Notes under the pieces: model-generated
What the model was told of the DNA's origin: nothing
Database searches by the model: none
The model's input: the letters and a program-made list of their open reading frames with translations, nothing else
Source of the DNA: Coturnix japonica
Lineage: Eukaryota > Chordata > Aves > Galliformes > Phasianidae
DNA length: 64,000 nt
Assembly: GCF_001577835.2 (NCBI RefSeq)
Contig: NC_029518.1
Span: forward strand, 55,654,894-55,718,893
Direction of reading: 5' to 3'
In this document: positions 41,011-64,000 of the stretch, one piece after another
Layout of the letters: every line of letters starts with the position of its first letter
Numbering within the stretch: position 1 is the first letter of the stretch
Position numbers and translations under genes: made by a program

Positions 41011-41674
41011 GTATATTTTCCCAAGCAGAAAATAACAGAGGTAGAAATTAGTTCTCCTTCCCTACTTGTAATGTCTGCACCCTGCTGTCATTTTACCTAC
41101 TGCTGTCATGAGCGTAGCAACAGCAAACTGTAGTCTGATGTGTTTTGTTCTTTGCTTCGTGACAGCAGCTGTACAGAACCACCCTATGTTATTCAGTCTT
41201 TCCTGAACAAGGATTAAATCCTTATTTAAACAACAACAACAATGACAAAACAAAAACCTCTGTTGTTTATCAATTTCTACTCAGTAATATCTTTTGAAGA
41301 TGACTAATTTTACAGAAGCATATATTAATGCTTCCCCATTTAAATCCGTTGCAACACTAGATTTTGATCTGCATAAATGTTTGATAGAATAAGAAAACCA
41401 CTTGTAAGAGGAGAATAAAGATAAGCATTTATTTCACAGCCTTATCTTTTGGACTCATAATCAGATTTACATCTGTTCCAGTCCCTAAAAATCATGGCCC
41501 CTGAGCTCCAGACACTTCAGATCCCTCCTGTATGGGCCTTGGCACAGACTACCAGAAACAAGGATGTTATGCCCGTTCTTAACACAGTTTTCTTTGTGCT
41601 CCACTTCTCTCTCTCAACAGACATAAGCCTGGATATCTTCATATGTTATCACAGAATTTACTGCTCTTTGATTT

Positions 41675-42690
41675 AAAGGGGAACTACAGGCCCATCAGCC
41701 TGACCTCGGTACCGGGGAAAGTTATGGAACAAATCATCTTGGGTGAGATCATACAGCACGTGTGTGGCCTCCAGGGGATGAGTCCCAGCCAGCATGGATT
41801 CATGAAAGGCAGGTTGTGCTTAACCAACCTCATTTCCTTCTACAACTGGTTGACCAGACTGGTAGATGAGGGAAAGGCTGTTGATTTAGTCTACCTAGAC
41901 TTCAGCAAGGCCTTTGACATGTTCTCTCACAGTATTCTCCTAGGGAAAAAGGCTGCCCATGGCCTGGACAGGTAAACCCTTCTTTGGCTAGAGGGCCGTG
42001 CCCAGCGGATAGTGGTTAATGGAGTTAAGTCTGGCTGGTGACCCGTTACAAGTGGCATCAACCAGGGGTCAGTACTAGGACCCATCCTGTTTTATATCTG
42101 CATTGATGTGATGACCTAGATGAGGGGATTGAGTGTACCCCCAGTAAATTTGCAGATGACACCAAGTTGGGAGGTGGTGTTGATCTGCCTGAGGGTAGGT
42201 AGGCCCTCCAGAGGGATCTGGATAGGCTGGATTGCTGGTCTGAGGTGAATGGGATGAGGTTCAACAAGGCCAAGTGCCGGGTCCTGCACTTTGGCCACAA
42301 TAAGCCCATGCAGCTCTATAGGCTTGGGGCTGAGTGGCTGGATGACTGTGAAGAGGAAAGGGACCTGGGGGTGTTGGATGATGCTTGGCTGAACATGAGC
42401 CGACAGTGTGCCCAGGTGGCCAAGAAGGCCAATNCCTGCGTTAGAAATAGCGTGGCCAGCAGGAGCAGAGAGGTAATCATCCCCCTGTACTCAGCACTTG
42501 TGAGGCACCTCGAATTCTGTGTTCAGTTTTGGGCTCCTCACTACAAGAAAGACACTGAAGCCCTGGAATGTGTCCAGAGAAGGGCAATGAAACTTGTGAG
42601 GGGTCTGGAGCACAAGTCTTAAGAGGAATGGCTCAGGAAACTAGGATTGTTTAGCCTGGAGAAGAGGAGGCTCAGGGGAAACCGGTGTCG
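41675..42690 (+). mobile_element. CR1 LINE fragment, reverse-transcriptase region
   Basis: The sequence encodes pieces of the CR1 ORF2 protein: [61 protein letters not shown] and then [17 protein letters not shown] and [12 protein letters not shown]. The YLDFSKAFD and FADD motifs are the reverse-transcriptase core. The frame is broken in several places, so the copy is dead. It is 5'-truncated as usual, but it also stops near GAAGAGGAGGCTCAGGGGA without the CR1 3' end, which is unusual. One undetermined base (n) lies at 42434. Confidence 0.92.
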
Positions 42691-42691
42691 C

Positions 42692-42709
42692 AGTGCCCCC
42701 TAGGGGCGG
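42692..42709 (-). promoter_or_regulatory. CTCF-like binding motif
   Basis: On the minus strand the site reads CCGCCCCTAGGGGGCACT. It matches the CTCF core CCANYAGGGGGCRCT at nearly all positions, with C in place of A at the third base. It sits in a short GC-rich patch in otherwise AT-rich DNA, about 2.4 kb upstream of SERINC1. Occupancy is unknown. Confidence 0.45.
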
Positions 42710-44584
42710 CACGCCTCAGAGACGGACGGATCCCTACCGAGGCCTCCCTCAGCTCCGGGGGCTGTTCCTTCTCCCAGTCCTTTCTTTTTCTTTTACTGAA
42801 GCAGCATAGATCTGATCTCTGCAGTCCCTGGGCAGAGAACGGGGCAAGAAGGGAAATGCTATCTGAACATGCTCTCACTACAACTGGAACCCATAAATCT
42901 TCTCTCTCTCTCTCATCCTAGATTGCACTTGCATTATTGTGCATTTGGAGTCCCTTCATCTTCGATACCTTTAAAATAGAATTATGGATTTGGAAAAGCC
43001 TTAGAAAAAATAAAAGCAATTATATTGTATCTTCTTCTGTATAGTTTGCATTCCTCACAGTGGCCTGAGGATATAAAGTCCACAGACAAAATATCCGTGG
43101 AGTCTATAAAAAGGCTTATCTATGTCTATAAAAAGGTTTATAAACAGGCTTTTCTGCTGCACGTTGAAGTGTGTGTGGCCATTGCTGTGATATCCCCACA
43201 GCGCAGCTTTGGACTCTGTGGAGCTGGTGTTCACTGGGGGAGTTGATGGAGACCGTGGGATAGATTGATGGTTTCTGGTTTGGAAAATTTCAAACTCATT
43301 TTCCAAAATGCATCTGATAGAAAGCTGTAAATAAATAAATAATAATAATAATATAATAAATAAAATGCAAACGTTGCTATGAAAATAAATAAATCACTAA
43401 AACGCAGAATGCTACAAGAGGGCTTTGGCATATGGAATGATAGCAAATAGTTAAACTCCAGCACAAAAGAAAGTACTTATTGTCATTGCTGAAGGTAAAC
43501 AGAATTCTAGGTATTTCCATAGCAGCCAAAATAGAGCTGTTCAAATTCCTGAAGAACAATTTTGAGAAATTACTAGTTTCTACACAACCAAGATTTCACA
43601 GTATGATTAATAGCTGCCAGGCAAGCTACATTTCACTTGCAGATAAATTCCAGAAGATAAATTCCTGTAGCAGATTGCTCTCACACAACTTCTTGAAAAA
43701 GATTTGTGATAAAGGAGGACTTGGATCACTGAAGTGCACATGCTTCACTGTCTTTCCACAGTAGATATCACAAATAAGACAACAGAAATAATGAGATAAT
43801 CTGAGAACAATTATGTGATTTAATATTTTGAAGTAAAAGACATGAGGTTGGTCTGTGTAGAAACTGGGCTGTCAGGGGTTTCTGCAATGAGAAAGAGTAC
43901 AGATTACAGGGATACTAAAGTAGGAAAGAAAGGAAGGAAGGAAAAAAAGAAAAATAATAATGAAGGTTGAAAGAACTGGAGACGACTGAGAGAGGACCTT
44001 AATAATGTAGAGGTCTGGGGGAGCTGCTGCTGTTATGTCCCTGTGCTAGAGCAGTGCCTGAAGGATGGGCCTCATGGTAAAGAGCCATGTTGCAGCTGTA
44101 CTTTGGAGAGCTGCAGCCCATGAGAACTCATGCAGGATTAGTTCAGAAAGGAAAGCATCTTGTGGAAAGGGACCCCTGATAGAGCAGGGCAGAGTTGAAG
44201 TGTTAGGGACTGACAACAGCCCCTGTTCCCATTTCCCCTGCGCTGCTTGGGTAGAGGAAGAAAGAGAGGACAGGGAAAGGTATTTGGATATTAAAACACA
44301 CCGGACAAATGAGATGGTCGTATTTTTGTAAACAAAGTAACTATGCTGTTAATTTATAAACCATTTTTATTTCTGAAGTTCTTATTAATACTAGTGACAC
44401 TAAGTAATACAGTCACTAATAAATTTGGTATGACGAAAATCTTATAGAGTCATGCAATGCAAACTACCTGGAAATATTATTGAGGTACGTGAGACATTGA
44501 CAATGTCTGCCCAGCTCTAACTCATTAATAATTGTGGTATATGCTTGGAAACAATAAACACAGCACTAGCAGCTGCTATGGAGG
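42710..44584. other. Non-coding DNA between two CR1 pieces
   Basis: About 1.9 kb lies between the abruptly ended CR1 at 42690 and the CR1 3' end at 44585. It begins with a GC-rich patch, then a short CT run near 42900, then AT-rich sequence. No gene or transposon structure is recognised. Confidence 0.5.
43328..43363. repeat. (AAT)n/(AAAT)n microsatellite
   Basis: Mixed AAAT and AAT units over about 36 bp. Confidence 0.9.
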
Positions 44585-44792
44585 GGGCTTAAGAACTTCT
44601 TTACAGTGAGGGTGACGGAGCACTGGAACAGGCTGCCCAGGGAGGTGGTGGAGTCTCCTCTGGAGATATTCAAGACCCGCGTGGACGCCTACCTGTGTGA
44701 CATGGTGTAGGGAGCCTGCTTTGGCAGGGGGGTTGGACTCGATGATCTCTAGAGGTCTCTTCCAACCCCTACAATTCTGTGATTCTGTGATT
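44585..44792 (+). mobile_element. CR1 LINE 3' end, young subfamily
   Basis: The sequence runs from the region coding for FFTVRVTEHWNRLPREV-like residues to the CR1 terminus, ending in the repeated octamer ATTCTGTG. Its last 80 bp match, in reverse, the copies at 51294 and 52397 almost base for base, so all three are from one young subfamily. It abuts the SERINC1 CpG island. Confidence 0.92.
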
Positions 44793-45156
44793 AACTTACC
44801 AACTCTGGACTACATCTCTGCTTTCAAGTACATCTAGGTTCAGGTATGTATAGGGAAGGAAGAAGCACCCGGCCCCACCACACTCAGGCCATCTCACTGA
44901 CCCGAACGCCCGCCCCGCACAAGGCACCGCTCCACCCGCAGCACGGGCGGACAGCAGGCAGCACACGTCCAAAAGCAAACACACACACTGAGATCAACCT
45001 CCATCACCCATCGCCATCACCCGCCTCTCGCTGCCTGTCGGAAGTGACGCTACGCGGCCTCCCGAGCTGCCGGAAGAGCTGCGGCGAAGGGTAAACAGCG
45101 CAGTCGGAGCTGCGCGTCCATCTTGGCGGAGTGGGAGTCCGAGTCCGCCGCCAGCC

Positions 45157-59566
<14,410 letters not shown>

Positions 59567-61005
59567 GGGAGCTGTATTGCTCTCCAGGGAAGATGGTGTT
59601 AAGTACACAATGTCTTTGAAACAAACAGTATTCAGGATTGTAGTGTAGTTGTAAATACGTGTGCGCGTGCTGTCTGTGTAGCATATACCCTGCTTTACTC
59701 TGCATGATCACCTTGAATCATGTCTTTTTGTCACTTCACTAAATGGCTCTTTCTAGCTGAGCTCAGTGAGAAATGCTACGATGATAGTTTTCATAGGATT
59801 ATCCCTAGATCTAGTGCTTTGGGAGCATTAGGAGATCAAGGCCTTTTGGAAGTATGTTTTTCTTCCCACTCCTCAATCGTACAAAATAGTTCAGTGGGGA
59901 ATAAAGTGCAAGTGTTAATTAATGTAATAAAGTAGTATTAGATCAGGCTTTGTAAGGGAAGGAGGGGCTGCCTTTGATAATCCGTGTTGCCTTGATTCAA
60001 TGTAATCTTGAGCTAGCATCATTAAGACTCAAAATTGTGTGTGTTAGTACTTACAAGACATGTTGCATCGTGTTGGCATTGAAAGCCTGGCCTTGTATTA
60101 AGGGCAGCACAGTACCTTGAGCACAAATGTTAAATGGGGAAACTTGCATCTGAAACTGTGGAGTGGCAGACATCTTCCTGTGTGCTGTTGTGTCTGATGT
60201 GTCCCATTGCAGACAGGACTGGGGAAAAAATATTCTGGTAGCAGATGCTCAGAAGCATGTTTTTAAGACACCTGTTTACAGTATGCATCAACGTATTTTT
60301 ATTTTAAAGGTAGTTTAAGTGGGATAGCTGTGCTTTAATTTATTGCTGGTTTTGTGCCATTTTCTTGGCTAAATTACAATCAGACTTGGCAAGGAGCCGA
60401 ATGGTGAACGCTGTTGGCTCTTCAGAGGAATTTTTGTGATATAATGATTCAAATAGAAGCAGAAGAAGCACTGAAACTGTAGTAACTAGGGGAGGTTTGC
60501 ATTAACAAAAGTATTTAAGATACTCAAGGCTCTACATTTTGATTTGGGTAATTTGCTGTCCATTAGCAGAGATGGAGTTCAGCCTAGAAAGCACTTCTAG
60601 ACAAAAGGTAAAACATTAGATCTGTTTGGTTAAAATACTGTATAGTTTTGTGCAGTTACAAAAAACTAAATGCTTTTGTGCTTGCTGCTTTGTAATTGAA
60701 GTATGTAAGCTGCACTATTTATGTTTTTCCTTTAATTGCTATGACCTGAGACTTGAGCTGTCTGGTCGGGAGGTACCCTAGAGCGTTTAGATGATGTCAT
60801 GATTATCCGTTACTGTGATGTTTATGCTGTTACTTCTTGTTGCTGATTCATTTCTAAGCTTTTATTATAACTCATGCTGACATTTATCGCAGAAGTATGA
60901 CACGTCACTCAAACTTGAGATGGTAATGAAAGGATTAGTAAAGGCTTGCAGTAATTTGGAATATGTTGTTACCTTAATAAATAAATTTGGATGAAGCTGT
61001 GTAAT
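59567..61005 (+). other. SERINC1: SERINC1 3' UTR, with polyadenylation signals
   Basis: Sequence after the stop is AT-rich, has no coding frame of note and no clear repeat. Two overlapping AATAAA signals at 60976-60985 followed by a T/GT-rich stretch mark the most likely main end, giving a UTR of about 1.4 kb. Earlier AATAAA signals at 59900-59905 and 59926-59931 could give a short form with a UTR of about 0.36 kb. A TGTAAATA Pumilio-type motif lies at 59650-59657, so it would be in both forms. The exact cleavage site is inferred. Confidence 0.7.
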
Positions 61006-62984
61006 TATTTTTGATGTCTCGTTCTGCTTCTGAACATGTGGCTAGAATATGGTTCCTACAGTGTGTTTGAATCTTACATTCCCTGGACATTTTCAAGTAT
61101 TTGGCAGTTGAAAAGTAAAAACTGCCAGTTTTTAATATACCTGTGTCAGCTCAGGCCCTTTGTATCACATTTAAGCCTGGGTGAAGTTTTCCAAACTGTC
61201 TCTGTGCTCTTTGCACCTATCTCATTCAAAACGCTAAAATACATTATACTTGTAACTGCATTTCTACTTAACCAACAGGACCACCAAGTTAAGAGGTGCA
61301 GCTGACATGGTGGAAGGAAGGGACGTCATTCAGAGGGACTTCAACAGACTTGACAGGTGGGCCCATGTGAACCTAATGAGGTTCAACACAGCAAAGTGCA
61401 ACGTTCTGCACTTGGGCTGGAGGAATCCCAGGCATATATACAGACTGGAAGGAGCAGTCTTTTAGAGTAGCCCTGCAGAGAAGAACCTGGAAGATGAAAA
61501 ACTTAACGTGAGCCAGCAGTGTGCTCTTGCAGCTTGGAAAGTAAATGGTATTCTGGACTCCATTAGATGAGGGGTGGCCAGCAGGGACAGGAAGGCGATT
61601 GTCCCTCTCTGCTCTTGTGAGGCCCCATCTGGAATACTGTGTCCAGGTCTGGAGCCCCCAGTACAAGAAAGACGGGGAGCTACTGGAGAGGGTCCATAGG
61701 AGGGCCACAAAGATTATCAGGGGGCTGGAGCACCTCTCCTGCAAAGACAGGCTGATGGAGCTAGGCTCGTTCAGCCTGGAGAAAAGAAGGCTGCAGTACG
61801 AGCTAACTATAATCGCATCCTATGAGTACCTGAAGGGAGCCTATAAACAGGAGGGGAGTCAACTCTTTCAAAGGGTAGATAATAGCAGGACAAGGGAAAA
61901 TGGTTTTAAGTTGAAAGAGAGAAGATTTAGGTTGGATGTTAGGGGAAAGTTCTTTACTGTGAGAGTGGTGAGGTGCTGCTGGAACAGGCTGTCCAGAGAG
62001 GTTGTGGATGCCCCATCCTTGGAGGTGTTCAAGGCCAGTAAAAATGGGGCCATGGGCAGCCTGGTCTAGTATTAGATATGGACGTTGGTGGCCTGTGGCA
62101 GGAGGGTTGAAGATTCACTATCCTTGAGGTCCCTTACAACCCAGGCCATTTTGAGATTCTGTGTGACCAGAATTACAATGCAGCTCAAATTATGTTTAAG
62201 TGAAACCCCTTCATGCTTAAAACTACTGTTTTAATACAGTAGCTCCTGAAATAAGAATTAACTGGTATTCCACTGTAGTCCCTGTGACCAGTAACTAAAA
62301 TTGGTCCTTCATGGAAAAAGGAAGGTGAGGTATCAGTTGTGTCAGCATCAGTTCAGCTACTCTTAAAAAAGAGGCCAGAACATGCCTTTAGAAAGAGAAA
62401 CTAAACAGGCTTTAACGTGCTTCTAGTGTCATTCTCTTGCTGAATGTCTCAATAAGCAAGTTTACTATAGTTCATCACTTTCCTTGGACATCTTACTCTG
62501 AAGCTTCTCACAAACCTCTTTAGCTACAGCTTTGAGGGCAAAAAGGATCTTCAGTTGCAGTTTAACTTCTTATACTAAATCAGGTGCTTGGTGAAATCAT
62601 TTGATTGTTGCAATGTCAACTTGTCACCTACAACAGTCTTTGCTGTTCAGCTATGTAATGACGATGGAATAACAACTTGAATGACTGTGAAAGCCTTACA
62701 GTAAATGCACACGTTTTGAGTAGGGGTAAAGTGCTTCTGCAGAAAGGAACGAGTAGGCTCTGCAGCAGTTGTCTAGACCAAAGGAGAAAAGTAATGTATA
62801 CTGCTAAAATAATATAGATTGCTACACTGGGTAATGTACTGCTGTTGGGATTTTATATATAAATCTCAAGATTTGCAGATCAGGAGCCCCTTTTCCAGTA
62901 AATGCGTACAATTAAGGCAATAAAAACACAGCTGTTAAATTCACATCCACTTGGCACAGGGAATAAGAGACAACTCTTAAGCTA
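61006..62984. other. HSF2-SERINC1 intergenic spacer
   Basis: About 2 kb separates the two inferred transcript ends. Nearly half is a CR1 copy (61270-62165). The rest is AT-rich with no recognised feature. Confidence 0.6.
61270..62165 (+). mobile_element. CR1 LINE, 5'-truncated copy with 3' end
   Basis: The fragment begins in the end of ORF2 and encodes broken pieces such as MRFNTAKCNVLHLGWRNP and [20 protein letters not shown] with [12 protein letters not shown], then the 3' UTR, ending near GAGATTCTGTGTGA. It lies in the spacer between the SERINC1 and HSF2 transcript ends. Frameshifts and stops show it is inactive. Confidence 0.92.
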
Positions 62985-63651
62985 TCACACTTACTTACGT
63001 AACATTTATTTTATCAGAGTAGATGGTCCAAGTTAAAGTACTCATGCAGTCAAGGGGCCTGGCGGCTGTAAAGAACTTCTTCCCCAGTTTGTGCTATGTA
63101 TAAGCACTTCCACTGAAGTGAAAGTAAGGCAGAACCAAGATTTAGCAAGGTACAGGCACTTTGTTCCCAGTTCAAGCAGGGAAAAAAAAAGCCTAACAGC
63201 AGGTCCTGGTCCCCCCCACCCCCCAAAAAAAAGCCTTATGTTTATTAAACAAAATGTTGTAGAAAATAGAAAAAAAAAAAAGATACAGAAAGTCAGTGCT
63301 CCCTAACCATACACTACTAGTTTTCATCATCATTATATGTAAGACCAGAAGTGGAAGAAACCATAAATCAAAGCTTACTCTTAACAAGTGTTTGGTTACC
63401 TCAGGTATTTAGAGATATGTGTAGGTATACCAAGCATTTGACAGCAGTATTGTAACAGTCCAACTTGGTATTGCCAACCGTGTCTAAGAGCTTGTCTAAC
63501 TGTAGCTAAACAATTGCTTGTAGGATAGCAAAGGTATTTCAGATTCCACGCTATCTGGTTACATAAAACAGTGATTTACAAAAAACTCATACCAAACAAT
63601 ATTCTAAATAAATAGTTCATCTTCATGACTATGTACATAGTCCCCATTACA
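62985..63651 (-). other. HSF2: HSF2 3' UTR (end inferred)
   Basis: Downstream of the HSF2 stop on the minus strand there is AT-rich non-coding sequence. Minus-strand AATAAA signals (TTTATT on the plus strand) lie at 63241-63246 and 63005-63010. The more distal one fits a UTR of about 0.65 kb. Which signal is used cannot be decided from sequence alone. Confidence 0.55.
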
Positions 63652-63941
63652 TTAGTTATCCAAAAATGGCATGTCTGTGTCCATAGGTGCTGGGGCAAGT
63701 TCACATAAATAGAACAGCGTGGCCTCACTTGCTTCCGCCTCCGTTAGTGGCTCCAAGCGCACCAGCTTGCTCTGAGTGGGTTCGGGATCCAGGCTGCTCT
63801 CCAGGAGCTCATCCACCTCCAGGGGTTTGTCCACAGAGCAAGGAGTTTCAGTTGCAGAGCTCCCACTCTCAACAGTGGAGCCTGGGTTCCCATCAAGGAA
63901 TGCAAGCAGTGGAAATGCAGTATACTGTATGAGTTGTTTAT
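63652..63941 (-). CDS. HSF2: HSF2, heat shock factor 2, last coding exon (partial gene)
   Basis: On the minus strand, after the acceptor ccccttag, the exon encodes the last 96 residues, starting DKQLIQYTAFPLLAFLDGNP. It continues with VDKPLEVDELLESSLDPEP, TQSKLVRLEPLTEAEASEAT and LFYLCELAPAP, and ends DMPFLDN with the stop at 63652-63654. This is the well-conserved C-terminal end of HSF2, a DNA-binding transcription factor acting in development and the stress response. The DNA-binding and trimerisation domains lie on earlier exons beyond the right edge of the window. The segment between GNP and VDKP differs from what I recall for mammals, as is usual for this poorly conserved stretch. The gene runs toward SERINC1, tail to tail, as in mammals. 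Confidence 0.95.
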
Positions 63942-64000
63942 CTAAGGGGAAAAAAAATCCCAACAAACCATCAGTTGAATGAAAAAAAACCAAAAAATCA

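Larger units (their letters stand above)
26901..41674. other. Non-coding DNA between the isolated CpG island and the CR1 at 41.7 kb
   Basis: AT-rich DNA with microsatellites, the possible LTR and degraded LINE near 29-30.6 kb, and the small frame at 31.7 kb. No coding exon is recognised. Much of 33-39.5 kb appears unique and holds nothing I can name. Confidence 0.5.

Noticed and set aside
42245-42622. 125-residue plus-strand frame
   Set aside because: This is the tail of the CR1 ORF2, not a host gene; it contains an undetermined base.
1-44850. PKIB, FABP7 or SMPDL3A coding exons expected from synteny
   Set aside because: I looked for their signature sequences on the minus strand and found none, so they probably lie beyond the left edge. 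A short exon could have been missed by eye.
61545-62069. 174-residue plus-strand frame between SERINC1 and HSF2
   Set aside because: It is CR1 LINE sequence (the [12 protein letters not shown] pattern), not a gene.

Overview
The window looks like part of a bird chromosome, most likely a galliform such as chicken or a close relative. Three things point that way: many CR1 LINE fragments with the typical bird 3' end (ATTCTGTGAT-type octamers), a repeat resembling avian ERVL sequence, and a complete multi-exon vertebrate gene whose protein I recognise as SERINC1. The conserved C-terminal exon of HSF2 follows it on the opposite strand. HSF2 and SERINC1 lie tail to tail, as they do in human.

Layout. 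1-26,440: AT-rich, repeat-poor non-coding DNA with a few old CR1 pieces and no coding exon I can support. 26,440-26,900: an isolated CpG island with a donor-like GT on the minus strand. By synteny it could be a 5' non-coding exon of PKIB, but no PKIB coding sequence was found. 26,900-44,850: more non-coding DNA with microsatellites, a possible solo LTR (29.3-29.8 kb), a CR1 reverse-transcriptase fragment (41.68-42.69 kb), a CTCF-like motif at 42.69 kb and a young CR1 3' end (44.59-44.79 kb). 44,860-45,610: the CpG-island promoter of SERINC1. 45,157-59,566: SERINC1 in ten coding exons encoding 461 residues. 59,567-about 61,005: its 3' UTR. About 61,005-62,985: intergenic spacer, half filled by a CR1. 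About 62,985-63,941: the HSF2 3' UTR and last coding exon, minus strand.

SERINC1 encodes a polytopic membrane protein of the serine incorporator family. HSF2 encodes a heat-shock-family transcription factor. They share a conserved neighbourhood but no evident pathway, and this is not an operon-like arrangement. The rest is repeats and presumed regulatory DNA. Most single-frame ORFs in the window are chance or repeat-derived. I found no credible new multi-gene system. The points most worth checking are the orphan CpG island, the CTCF-like site at the break in a CR1, the one-way orientation of CR1s inside SERINC1, the lineage-specific SERINC1 loop and tail, and two small unrecognised ORFs.
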